DNA from: Caldisericales bacterium
GTDB taxonomy: Bacteria; Caldisericota; Caldisericia; JAAYUI01
Reading direction: 5' to 3'
NCBI GenBank assembly: GCA_022707885.1
Contig: JAKIZT010000001.1
Coordinates: 96,233 to 160,232, forward strand
DNA length: 64,000 nucleotides
Below, piece after piece: positions 27,171 through 36,500 of this stretch. Each line of letters starts with the position of its first letter. Position 1 is the stretch's first letter. The notes under the pieces were generated by a model. That model saw only the letters and a list, made by a program, of their open reading frames with translations. It ran no database searches and was not told the origin of the DNA. Made by a program: the position numbers and the translations under genes.

Positions 27171-27204
27171 AAAAAAGGACCTTCCCTTTATCAGGGAAAG
27201 GCCC
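27171..27204 (-). terminator. Intrinsic terminator after rpsT
   Basis: On the minus strand a stem of about 10 bp with one mismatch (GGCCTTTCCC with GGGAAGGTCC), loop TGATAAA, then six T. It starts ~24 bases after the rpsT stop. Confidence 0.8.
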
Positions 27205-27227
27205 TCTAATTGACAATAAGTTTTTAC

Positions 27228-27491
27228 TTAAGCCTGCTGCAAAGATTTGTTGAGCTTTGCCATAAGCCTGGATTTTTTTCTGGCAACGGCATTCTTGTGC
27301 ATGATGCCATGGGATTCGAGTTTGTCTAGTGACTTAATGGCGATCTGTACGCTTGTTGTTGCTTCACCAGTCCCGATTGAAGCAATGGCTTTCTTTATGG
27401 CTGTCTTTGCGGCTGATTTCTGGGTCACGTTTCTTTCGTGCCTTTTGGCCGATTGCCTGACTGATTTCTGTTGTGCTTTATGTCTCAGCAT
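27228..27491 (-). CDS. rpsT: 30S ribosomal protein S20
   Basis: An 87-residue, very basic protein matching S20: KSVRQSAKRHERN near the N terminus, KTAIKKAI in the middle and GIMHKNAVARKKSRLMAKLN at the C terminus, the family's most conserved block. The ATG at 27491 follows GGAGGAT. It binds 16S rRNA early in 30S assembly. A promoter lies 30-57 bases upstream, divergent from that of rpmF, and an intrinsic terminator follows, so it is a single-gene unit. Confidence 0.96.
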   Translation of the reverse strand: MLRHKAQQKSVRQSAKRHERNVTQKSAAKTAIKKAIASIGTGEATTSVQIAIKSLDKLESHGIMHKNAVARKKSRLMAKLNKSLQQA

Positions 27492-27520
27492 GTATCCTCC
27501 AATATTTCAAAACCTTAGCG

Positions 27521-27548
27521 ATTGTACAAAAGAGTTCTCACCTGTCAA
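27521..27548 (-). promoter_or_regulatory. Promoter of rpsT
   Basis: TTGACA (27548-27543), a 16-base spacer and TACAAT (27526-27521) on the minus strand. Its -35 is only 3 bases from the -35 of the divergent rpmF promoter. Confidence 0.82.
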
Positions 27549-27551
27549 GGG

Positions 27552-27579
27552 TTGACATGTCGTGGTTAGATAATATACT
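27552..27579 (+). promoter_or_regulatory. Promoter of rpmF-plsX-rnc
   Basis: TTGACA (27552-27557), a 16-base spacer and TATACT (27574-27579). It lies back to back with the rpsT promoter, so the two may compete for polymerase. Confidence 0.85.
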
Positions 27580-27616
27580 TGCCGTTTGCGTAACCAACAA
27601 TACTCGGAGGATTAAG

Positions 27617-27829
27617 ATGCCTGAACCAAAAAAGAAAGTAACACCCCGCAGAAGCAGACTTCGCAGGGCTCACCAAAAAATCGACGTTCCAGCACTGGTC
27701 GAGTGCAAAAATTGTGGAAAAATGACCCGTGCACACCATGTTTGTATCTATTGCGGTTTCTACAATGAAGAACTTGTTGTAGTACCGAAAGTGAAAAAAG
27801 TAAAAACTTCCAAGGAAGAGCAGGATTGA
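27617..27829 (+). CDS. rpmF: 50S ribosomal protein L32
   Basis: A 70-residue zinc-ribbon ribosomal protein. The ATG at 27617 has CGGAGG upstream. A basic N terminus (KKKVTPRRSRLRRAHQK) leads to LVECKNCGKMTRAHHVCIYC, whose four Cys (30, 33, 43, 46) form the zinc site. The C terminus extends ~20 residues past the ribbon with a Lys/Val-rich tail (VVVPKVKKVKTSKEEQD), a little longer than usual. It heads the widespread rpmF-plsX cluster that links ribosome and phospholipid synthesis; the stop overlaps the plsX start by four bases (TTGA). Confidence 0.95.
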   Translation: MPEPKKKVTPRRSRLRRAHQKIDVPALVECKNCGKMTRAHHVCIYCGFYNEELVVVPKVKKVKTSKEEQD

Positions 27830-28812
27830 TAAGGATAGCACTTGATGCCATGGGGGGCGATCACGCCCCCAAGGAAATCATTTCTGGGGCAATACTTGCC
27901 CGCTCCTCCATGGAACTTGATATTACCCTTATTGGCGATAAAACGGCGATTGAGGAAGAACTTAAAATCCAAAAATCGCCTTTTATGTTTCCAGTAGTCC
28001 ACACGACAGAAGTTGTCACCATGAATGACCATCCTTCAGAGGTCCTCAGGACCAAGAAGGACGCTTCAATTTTTGTAGCAACAAGACTGGTGGCCGAGGG
28101 CAGATGCGATGCAATAGTGTCTGCTGGCTCAACTGGGGCGCAATTGGCTGCCGCAATGTTTATCCTTGGCCGCATAAAGGGTATAGAAAGGCCAGGGGTT
28201 GCAACGCCAGTTCCACAAGTAAATGGCAAATTGGCAATGATGTGCGATGGCGGAGCTGTATCAGACTGCAAGCCAAACAACCTTCTCGAATTTGCACAGA
28301 TGTCATCTGCCTATTGTCAGAATGTAATGGGGATAGATGGCCCAAGAGTGGCGCTTCTTAATATCGGTGAAGAGGCAGAAAAAGGCTCAGAACTTACGCA
28401 AGCCGCACATAAACTTTTGTTGAAATCAGACCTTAATTTTATTGGAAATATAGAGGGGAAAGATGTCCTCAAGGGGAACGCAGACGCAATTATAACAGAT
28501 GGTTTTACCGGAAATGTAATACTCAAAGCAATAGAAGGTATTGCAAGCGATGTTATGGGTCTGGTAAAAAAAGCTGCCAAGACGTCCCTCAGCTCAAAAA
28601 TGGGTGGGTTACTTCTACTACCAGCAATTGGTAATATCAGAAAAATGATGGATTATTCAGAGTACGGTGGGGCACCCCTTTTGGGTGTCAATGGTATATC
28701 AATAATTTGCCATGGCCGTTCGAATGGCAAGGCCATTTCCTCCGCAATTAGACAGGCAGTAAACTGTTGCAATGCTCAACTTATTTCAAAAATTTCGTCT
28801 CAGACAAGATAG
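27826..28812 (+). CDS. plsX: Phosphate acyltransferase PlsX
   Basis: A 328-residue enzyme that makes acyl-phosphate from acyl-ACP, the acyl donor for glycerol-3-phosphate acyltransferase PlsY in phospholipid synthesis. It starts with TTG at 27826, overlapping the rpmF stop, and opens with the family signature IRIALDAMGGDHAPKEIISG. Further family blocks are DAIVSAGSTGA, ALLNIGEEAEKGSE, IITDGFTGNVILKAIEG and the C-terminal YGGAPLLGVNG. The stop lies 41 bases inside the next gene (rnc), so the two are translationally coupled. No acyl carrier protein or fab gene follows, unlike in many Firmicutes. Confidence 0.96.
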   Translation: MIRIALDAMGGDHAPKEIISGAILARSSMELDITLIGDKTAIEEELKIQKSPFMFPVVHTTEVVTMNDHPSEVLRTKKDASIFVATRLVAEGRCDAIVSAGSTGAQLAAAMFILGRIKGIERPGVATPVPQVNGKLAMMCDGGAVSDCKPNNLLEFAQMSSAYCQNVMGIDGPRVALLNIGEEAEKGSELTQAAHKLLLKSDLNFIGNIEGKDVLKGNADAIITDGFTGNVILKAIEGIASDVMGLVKKAAKTSLSSKMGGLLLLPAIGNIRKMMDYSEYGGAPLLGVNGISIICHGRSNGKAISSAIRQAVNCCNAQLISKISSQTR

Positions 28813-29485
28813 TAGTCTAACAGCCCAGCAAAAAGCTCTTTTCAAGCGCCTTGGGCTCCAGAGTAGCTATAAGCAAATCTTTCTGGAAGCCTTAACGCAC
28901 CCATCATATACAAGTGAGAATGGTTTTCCCTCATACCAGAGACTGGAATATCTCGGAGATGCAATTCTGGGCAGTTATGTGGCCTATCGCTTGTATATGA
29001 GGCATAGAGACTGGCAAGAAGACAAACTCACAAGGGCAAGGGCTTCAATAGTCTCACAACCAGCTCTTGCAAAATCGGCAAGAAAAATTGGAATCCCACA
29101 CTGTCTTCTTTTGGGGAAGGGTGAAAGAGCAAGTGGAGGCTCTGAAAGAGACTCAATTCTCTGCGATTGTTTTGAGTCTATCGTGGCCGTTGTTTTTACT
29201 GCCAAAGGTTTTCAGAAAACATGTGATTTCCTTGATGCTTTGGGAATCATCTCTATGGCTACAGATAAAGAAGATCCAAAAAGCGAATTACAATCATTAT
29301 CCCAAAAAGAAGGCCTTGGGCTTCCACACTATCACATCGTTGGGAGCGATGGACCCGCCCACTGCATGAGATTCGAAGCAAAAGTCTCTGTTGGGGAAAA
29401 TATCATAGCTACTGCCTGGGGAAATTCAAAACAGGAAGCTGAACAAAATGCTGCAATAGAAGCACTCAAAAAAATCGAAAAATAG
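28772..29485 (+). CDS. rnc: Ribonuclease III
   Basis: A 237-residue double-strand-specific endoribonuclease. The ATG at 28772 overlaps plsX by 41 bases. The nuclease domain carries the signature YQRLEYLGDAIL (Glu59, Asp63) and the second acidic pair DCFE (Asp132, Glu135). The C-terminal part (about 165-235, from DPKSELQSLSQKEGLGLPHY) is a double-stranded RNA binding domain ending with the KQEAEQNAAIEAL helix. It processes rRNA precursors and structured mRNAs. The TAG stop is followed by a strong bidirectional terminator. All catalytic residues are present. Confidence 0.95.
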   Translation: MLNLFQKFRLRQDSSLTAQQKALFKRLGLQSSYKQIFLEALTHPSYTSENGFPSYQRLEYLGDAILGSYVAYRLYMRHRDWQEDKLTRARASIVSQPALAKSARKIGIPHCLLLGKGERASGGSERDSILCDCFESIVAVVFTAKGFQKTCDFLDALGIISMATDKEDPKSELQSLSQKEGLGLPHYHIVGSDGPAHCMRFEAKVSVGENIIATAWGNSKQEAEQNAAIEALKKIEK

Positions 29486-29516
29486 TAATCTTGTGTTTTC
29501 CTAATTCTACAAATCA

Positions 29517-29555
29517 AATTAAAAAAGGCACCCTTTTGGGGTGCCTTTTTTAATT
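29517..29555. terminator. Bidirectional intrinsic terminator between rnc and the SLH protein gene
   Basis: A 17-bp perfect stem (AATTAAAAAAGGCACCC with GGGTGCCTTTTTTAATT) and a five-base loop, with T-runs on both strands. It serves two convergent genes. Confidence 0.95.
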
Positions 29556-29572
29556 ACTTTAGTCTTTCCTGA

Positions 29573-32500
29573 TTACGGTTCTACAAAACCAAATTTCCTC
29601 TTTGCCTGGTTAACTGGCTGTCCTGCCTCAGTGAGTTTCTTGATGTACTCAAATATTGTTTTCCTAAGGTAGATACAAGAGGAATTAACATCAGTGGTAA
29701 CATTCCTTAGAACTTCGTGGCCAAAACCTGGGAGTGTGTGATACTCTCTGGATGGCATGGCAATTGAATATGTCTTGGAAGTATCAACCGGGAATTTCTC
29801 ATCATTCTTGATGATGTAGGCTTCTGAGACGCGGTTGCCTGGATCTTTCGACCTTGTGAAGACAAATGAAAGACCCCAGAGCTGGAGGACGCCTCTTTCA
29901 CCAGAGACTGATGATTCACAAATTTCTTTTATCTTGGCGCCAGAAATTTTGCCTTTCACCCAAGTATCATCAACAGGCAGAATCTGGTAAACGTCTTTGA
30001 CTGTTATGCTTCCTGGTGCAATACCTTTCTTGGTCTGATCTGACGGGAAGACGATTATGTCTACACCAAGCTTGTCTGAAGCATATTCAGTAATGAAATC
30101 GCCGAGAAGCGATTCGTTGGAATCATTGAAATCGAAACCGGTTTCAGTTCTTCCGATAACACGGTCAACATCGGCTTTCATTGCTGATTTCTGTCCTTCA
30201 ACGAAGGTCTTGACAGTGTTTGCAAATGTTGCTGCAGCTGGCTTAATCTCGTTATCAAGAAGATCGCTATATGTGTAATTGAGGGATGAGTCGATTGCAT
30301 CAATGGAGCGGTTCTTTGCATCAAATCTAACTTTTGCAAAACCAAGCGATGAACCGCCGATTCCAGGAGAGATTACCCATATTCCGGAATTTGTTGGTGC
30401 AACAAAGCTCATTGGTGCACCAGAGATAAACATGATGTTTGCACCTGAGAGCTGACCTGCAAGCTGGGCTGCTGGACCCTTAAAACCATCTTTTGCGCTC
30501 TTTCCAAGTTCGATATATCCAGAAGCAGAGGCTATTACAACAACAATCTCTGCACCCTGTGATTTAAGGACCTTGATTTCAGTGTTAACTGACTGCGCAA
30601 TTTGATTAATCTTGATCCCTGAAAGATCACCATCGCAGATGTATGTATTTGTGTCTGGGTCAATTGCGCCAACAATACCAACTTTAATTCCAGAAACGTT
30701 CTTGAGAACGGATTTTTTTGCTCCGTCAATTCCCTCGGCATTGGCTGCGAGAACTGCGATATTTTGTGGGATCTCTTTGGCTCTTGCCTTGATGGTCTCT
30801 CCACCAAGATAGAAGTCCCTGATTCCAAAAGTCATTGCATCATAGCCAAGAGCATTCATGAAACCGGTTGCCATCTTGCCACCAGCAAGTTCTGCCCATG
30901 CCGTGCCAGAAATCATTCCACCGGCATCAAGAAGTACATTCTTGTCATATAGTGCACGAATGTTGCCTACTGTGTATGCAAGACCATTCCAGCCTCCGAT
31001 CTTGCGATCATTGGTCGGATCAACTCTTCCGGAATCAATCTCGGTCCTGACATCAGATGTTGCCATTACTGCAACCATTGGGAAACGGGCTTTTGCCATA
31101 ATTGTGGCTACTTCACCCCTCTTGATGTTGGCTTTTGGATTGACATAGAGCTTGCCGTCTTTTGCTATTCCACCAACGATGCCAACTTTTGTTCCATAAG
31201 CAATATACTTTTTTGCCCATGGGGAACATGTGGAAGCATCAGCAAAATTGGCCTCAAACTGTGCCATATCAGCTGCAGAAATAGCTTCGGCCTGCGCCTT
31301 GGCGCCAACAGAGAATATTATGTTTGTAAAGACTTCTTCACGAGTAACGTTCGAATTGAGTCCGAAGGTATTACCCATCCAGCTCCACATTCCAACTTTT
31401 ACTCCACCTTCGATAAAACCATAGGCCCAGTGTGATTTTGGAACGTCTTTGAACTTGCCCTTTGCTGGTGATGATGGTGAAAGATCGTAGATTGAAAGAA
31501 GGATCTTTGAGGCTTCGGCCCTTGTCATATTAGCGTCTGGATTGTATCTGCCGTATTTGTCGCCTGATACAATCTTTTTGCTGATGAGGATATCAATGTA
31601 CTCATTGGCCCAGTGATCGACATAATCCGGTACGACAAACCAGTTCCTGGTGGTATTGCAGCTGAGCTGACCACCTTTCTCCTTAATATAATTCTGGATT
31701 GCATCAAGGAGTTTCTTTCTGGTTGGTTCAAATTTTGCTTCAAACTTATATCCACCCTGACCAAGCGCGATATAGCTGTTGGTGGCAACAGTGTAGGTCT
31801 TCTTTGGGTCTATTGGTGAGTTGCCGATCATCATGTATCCAACACGATCGGTGACCCCAGGTCTATTATCGAGGTAATAGTTGAAACCTTTTCCAATGAT
31901 GAAGTTGGTGTCGGCTTCTGTGTGGTAAAGTGTTGCTGCATGGGAAAGTGCATTCTCAAGCTGCTGCCCAGTGAGCGTCATTTTGTATATCTTGCTGTCT
32001 TTGGGGAAGAGGTTAAACAGTTCTCCAAAAGTAAACGAACCCTTTTTTATTGTTGCAGTTGTTGACCAGATATCAGTGATTGCAAATTGTGCATCAGTCT
32101 CTTTCATCATGACATTGCAGGCAAGTTCAGCAATCGGATTATCTGTTCTTCTTGCATTTGTTGACGAGATCTCACATTTTGACTCGCCGATCCTGACATC
32201 AAACTTTGTCTTAAGGAGTGAATCCTGCGGCCTGAACTTGTCCATGATGTCCTTGTCCGGGTTAACAGACTGGTCAAGAACCATGAAACGAGACTTCATG
32301 TCTCTTCTGCCATTGACCTTACGGAAAACAAATGGTTTGACCGGGCAGGTGCATTTTTCAAAAACGAAATCCATACGACCCATAGTGACGCCATCTTCTG
32401 GGAGCTGACAAACCAGGGTTTCGTGGATCTTTCCAGATGGCTCTGGAACAGTAAAAACTTCCTGTTGTATTGACTGGCCTGGAGCTGAAGAGCAGACAAA

Positions 32501-33337
32501 GTCAACATGAGTTACTTCCTGAATCATTCTGTAGAGCTCATTTTCTTTCCAGGTGCCATCAGCATTTTTCTGAAGACCAAGATCTGTCATTACAATAATA
32601 AAGTCAGCCTTTTCACCAGTTTCTTTGAGTGATTCGGCATGTTCCCTTGCCTTCTCTACATAATCGTCAAGGGCAAGCTTTGATGAGCCAAGGGTAAGGT
32701 TATTTGGATCTTCCCAGTTGAAGACAGCTGGGTTTGCCAGACCAACAATTCCGAAACGAAGTGGATGAGCAGCTGTTGGGATCTTGTAGATCATCATCTG
32801 ATATTCATCTGTCAGTTTCGAGCGATCTTTTCCAACAACCACGTTTGCATTTATCCACTTGAAGGAGGATTGCGTGTGTAGTTGCTCACGCACGGCCGGC
32901 TGAAGTGAAAACTCGCCTGCACCATAGCTCATAGCATCATACTTAATGGCATTCATCGCTTCAATGGTTGGGTGTTTCTGGTTCTCTGACAGTTTTGTGT
33001 TTGCAAAAAACCAACCTGTTTGGGAACCCATTATCGTGTTTCCAATATCAAGGACCATTGTGTTTCCGCCATACTGCCACCAGGTCTTGTCCTCAAGAAC
33101 CTGTTTGCGTACTTCGTCAATCTTGGTCTTTGCTTTTGCAAAACCACCGAAATTTGGCTGGCCTTTGTAATCAAAAGGCTTTACATTGCCATGCATTCCG
33201 GCAGTAAAGACAACGGAAAACGGAAGGTATTCCACAGCTTCAGCATTCACAATCGAGACTGGAATAAACGAGAAAATCCCAAAACAAAGTGCGAGGATTG
33301 TGAAAACAGACAAGCTTTTCGTGATGCTTGCTTTCAT
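29573..33337 (-). CDS. Exported SLH protein made of two degenerate 5'-nucleotidase (UshA-type) units
   Basis: A 1254-residue exported protein. The start at 33337 follows GGAGGATAAATTA and gives a signal peptide (MKASITKSLSVFTILALCFG...); the frame opens further upstream but has no ribosome site there. Order: a metallophosphatase-like domain (about 35-340) and a 5'-nucleotidase C-terminal domain (about 380-570); three SLH repeats (about 575-750, e.g. HWANEYIDILISKKIVSGD); a second metallophosphatase-like domain (about 755-1000); and a second C-terminal domain (about 1065-1250). Metal ligands are mostly missing: in unit 1, TAGMHG for TNDxHG, LDIGN for LDAGD and YGAGE for GNHE; in unit 2, TSDVR, LDAGG and FGIRD. 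Both units therefore look non-catalytic. SLH repeats bind cell-wall polymers, so this is probably a wall-bound structural or binding protein. Confidence 0.88.
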   Translation of the reverse strand: MKASITKSLSVFTILALCFGIFSFIPVSIVNAEAVEYLPFSVVFTAGMHGNVKPFDYKGQPNFGGFAKAKTKIDEVRKQVLEDKTWWQYGGNTMVLDIGNTIMGSQTGWFFANTKLSENQKHPTIEAMNAIKYDAMSYGAGEFSLQPAVREQLHTQSSFKWINANVVVGKDRSKLTDEYQMMIYKIPTAAHPLRFGIVGLANPAVFNWEDPNNLTLGSSKLALDDYVEKAREHAESLKETGEKADFIIVMTDLGLQKNADGTWKENELYRMIQEVTHVDFVCSSAPGQSIQQEVFTVPEPSGKIHETLVCQLPEDGVTMGRMDFVFEKCTCPVKPFVFRKVNGRRDMKSRFMVLDQSVNPDKDIMDKFRPQDSLLKTKFDVRIGESKCEISSTNARRTDNPIAELACNVMMKETDAQFAITDIWSTTATIKKGSFTFGELFNLFPKDSKIYKMTLTGQQLENALSHAATLYHTEADTNFIIGKGFNYYLDNRPGVTDRVGYMMIGNSPIDPKKTYTVATNSYIALGQGGYKFEAKFEPTRKKLLDAIQNYIKEKGGQLSCNTTRNWFVVPDYVDHWANEYIDILISKKIVSGDKYGRYNPDANMTRAEASKILLSIYDLSPSSPAKGKFKDVPKSHWAYGFIEGGVKVGMWSWMGNTFGLNSNVTREEVFTNIIFSVGAKAQAEAISAADMAQFEANFADASTCSPWAKKYIAYGTKVGIVGGIAKDGKLYVNPKANIKRGEVATIMAKARFPMVAVMATSDVRTEIDSGRVDPTNDRKIGGWNGLAYTVGNIRALYDKNVLLDAGGMISGTAWAELAGGKMATGFMNALGYDAMTFGIRDFYLGGETIKARAKEIPQNIAVLAANAEGIDGAKKSVLKNVSGIKVGIVGAIDPDTNTYICDGDLSGIKINQIAQSVNTEIKVLKSQGAEIVVVIASASGYIELGKSAKDGFKGPAAQLAGQLSGANIMFISGAPMSFVAPTNSGIWVISPGIGGSSLGFAKVRFDAKNRSIDAIDSSLNYTYSDLLDNEIKPAAATFANTVKTFVEGQKSAMKADVDRVIGRTETGFDFNDSNESLLGDFITEYASDKLGVDIIVFPSDQTKKGIAPGSITVKDVYQILPVDDTWVKGKISGAKIKEICESSVSGERGVLQLWGLSFVFTRSKDPGNRVSEAYIIKNDEKFPVDTSKTYSIAMPSREYHTLPGFGHEVLRNVTTDVNSSCIYLRKTIFEYIKKLTEAGQPVNQAKRKFGFVEP

Positions 33338-33392
33338 TAATTTATCCTCCTTTAAAGGTAGGGTTCCGCATTTGTGCGGATTAGCGAAACCG

Positions 33393-33420
33393 AGTATAAT
33401 TGCGGGGTAGTTAAAAACAA
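33393..33420 (-). promoter_or_regulatory. Promoter of the SLH/nucleotidase-like gene
   Basis: TTGTTT (33420-33415), a 16-base spacer and TATACT (33398-33393) on the minus strand, ~55 bases upstream of the ATG. A small stem (TCCGCA-TTTG-TGCGGA, 33365-33380) lies in the leader. Confidence 0.65.
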
Positions 33421-33502
33421 GATTCACAAGGAAAATTTGGGTTAGGTTAAATGTATTAACGAAACATAGTTTAACCATAGTCTGGCAATGCTTTGTGCTT
33501 GG

Positions 33503-33530
33503 TTGACCTTCACTATTGGCACAATAGAAT
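33503..33530 (+). promoter_or_regulatory. Promoter of the giant NHL gene
   Basis: TTGACC (33503-33508), a 16-base spacer and TAGAAT (33525-33530), leaving a ~45-base leader. An inverted pair GGTTAAA (33445) and TTTAACC (33470) lies upstream between the two divergent promoters; it could be an operator, but this is speculative. Confidence 0.65.
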
Positions 33531-33549
33531 CAATTCACAATTAGCTTTT

Positions 33550-33565
33550 CCTGGGTTAACCCAGG
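33550..33565. repeat. 16-bp perfect palindrome in the leader of the NHL gene
   Basis: CCTGGGTTAACCCAGG ends where the first AGGAG of the ribosome-site region begins. It could be an operator or form a leader hairpin that partly covers the ribosome site. Confidence 0.6.
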
Positions 33566-33580
33566 AGAGGGGAGAACAAA

Positions 33581-36500
33581 TTGATAATGAAAAGAACGTG
33601 GGCGATAACACTAACCATAGCAATAATCGCATCGTTGACCCCCTTTACTCCAGTAGTGAATGCACAGACTTTGCTGGATTCCTCCTCCCCCCAAATAATA
33701 GGCGGACCAATGCCAGCAAGACTTTTTCTTGGGCCAACATTTCTTCATGCAGATGGCTCAAGGTTGTACGTTGTTGAGGAACTTGCCGTAAGGGTCCAGT
33801 CATTGTTCCCACAAAATGATTATCTCTTAGGAACTTTTGGTTTCAAAACTGGCCAAATGTTCAAGCCGGGTGGGGTCACAACTTACCAGGGAATATCCTA
33901 TATCACCGATACAGCACAAAGCAAAATCCTTGTTTATGGAAAAATGGGTGAGTATCAAGGTGAATTTAAAGTAAAAGATCAGGCCCAAAAATCTGTCCTT
34001 GTGAATCCAATAGGTATTTCTTCTTACCAGGGAAGGCTTTATGTTGCTAACTCCGGCGACGGAAACATAGCAGTCTGTGATACAAATGGCAAGTTTATAC
34101 AGAGAATATCAAAAAAAGGTGCTGGTGAAGGAGAACTCCTCTATCCAACAGGTATTTGTGTTGCATCTGGCAAAATATTCGTGACTGATCCTGAAGCAGG
34201 AAAAATAGAGGTTTTTGATCAGGATGGAAACCACTCTGCGACAATTCCTTCCCCCAGACCATGGGCAGTTTTTCCAACTGAAGGCAAAGTTTTCATAACA
34301 GACATATCAACCAATAAAATAATAATGGTTGGTATTGATGGCACACAAGTTGGGGAAATCCAGGCCAATGGTTTCATCAAAACGCCAAAGGGTGTCGCCT
34401 TTATGGATGGCAAGATATACGTTTCTTCATACGAAACAAACAAGATTGAGATCTTCGAAGTTGATGGGAAACACTCTGGAACATTTGGTCATCCTGTTGA
34501 ACAAGCCGCAGGAACCCTTGGAAGACCAACAGGATTGGCCATTGGAAATGACAAGCTCTATGTTGCCGATTCGACCAGAAACAAAATTGTGGCTTATTCC
34601 AAAGATGGAAAATTGTCCGAAGAATCAAAAGATGATACTGCTGATTCAAAAATGGCCTCGCCAAGTGGTGTAGCTGTTGATGTATCAGGAAACTATTATG
34701 TTGCTGACACTGCAAACAACACAATAAAAATGTTCGAGAAAGATGGGACCTTCAAGAAGGCTTTTGGTGATTTCGGCTCCGGAAATGGAAAATTAAACAC
34801 ACCATCAGATATTGCAATAATTAACTCGCAAAACAAGCTTTTTGTCACAGACACAGGAAACAATCTTGTCCAGGTCTTTTCTCTCTCAGGCGACTTCCTC
34901 TATCAGTTTGGCGGCTTTGGATCAGCCCCAGGGCAATTCAACAATCCGATTGGTATTTGCACTGATGGCACCAACATATTTGTTGCAGATTCAGCCAATT
35001 GCAGGATCCAGGAACTTTCAAGCGATGGGAAGCCAATAAGAACCTTCGGCCACAGGGGCAGAGGCAAAGACATGCTCCTTTTCCCAATGGATTGTTCAAT
35101 TGACAATTCTGGAAAGATATATGTTGCTGATACATACAACCACAGACTGACCGTCTTTGACCCAGAAACAAACTTCTCCTGGAATTTTGGTAAAAACGGT
35201 GGACCAGGTGATGTTCCCTATGTCGCAGAAGCGACATGTGACGAACCACCACCAGATAAAACCGTATATGGAAAATTTAATTTTCCATCAGGAATAGCCG
35301 CCAATGATCAGGGTTGCTTTGTATCGGATACTTACAATCATAGGGTGCAATTCGTCGACTTCATCGATATCTTTGGCGACTCCAACTACCTCATTTCTCC
35401 ATCTTATGCCGATTTCGGCTTTATCTCTCCTGGTTCAATAGCAGAAAAAAGTATATATCTTAAAAACATCTCGGGTGGACCACTCACCGGGGTGGTTATA
35501 ATACCAAAAGAAGCGCAATGGCTCAAAACACATAATCCGACATTCAAAAGTGACGAAGAACCGATTGTTTTCTATGTTGATTCAAACGGTGTCCCTGCAG
35601 GTTCTTATGAAACAGATGTGACTATCGCCACAAACAAAGACGGACAAAGCCAACCAAAAACAATCCACTTCAAAGTCCAGATAGGCGATTCTTATGGTTT
35701 CCTCATTGATACAAACGTTTTCATCACAAAAGAATCTAACTCCAGAATTGATATAGTCATAAATCTTGTAGCACAGAATGGTTATACTGGCACAGCAGCG
35801 CTTGACGTAAAAGGAACCCCAAGAGGTACATATATTCAGTTTTCCGAGCCACTACTCACACTTTCGAAATCAACATCAACTGTAATGTCGATAAGGGCAA
35901 CTACAGTTATCGCACCAGGAATTTACAACATAACGATTATTGGCCAGAGCCCAAAAATAAAATATGAAACAAAGCTAGACATCACTCTGATTGTCTCAAG
36001 AAACCAGTCATTCGAGCCAAGAACTTCAATCGGAGAGACTTTCACTGCTGTCTGGTGCATCAACTGTCCATACGCTCACAGAGCTGGAGAAATGCTTGTC
36101 AACGAGTTTGGGGACAAGAGGGTTGTTTGGCTGATGTATTATGTTGACTCAAAAGAAGATGACGCCCACCTGTATTATTCACCGGCAGACAAAAGATACA
36201 AATGGTACCCGGGACAAGGGCTCCCAACCACTTTTATAGATGGTGTAAACTCCATTATTGGAGGAGATACTCCGGAAGAAAGACAAAAACCACCGAAAGA
36301 CAAAAAGAAATGCGACAAGTTCTCCGGGACAACATTTACCTATTTGAGATATAAAACTGAAGTTGAGAGAAGACAGAGCATGTCTTCCCAACTATCAATA
36401 TTCACCGAAGCAGAAGTTCTTGACGATACTATTGAACTCGGAATTGAAATCGAGACGCTTCAGGCATTTGAAAACCAGAAAAATATTGCCCTGTATGTCA

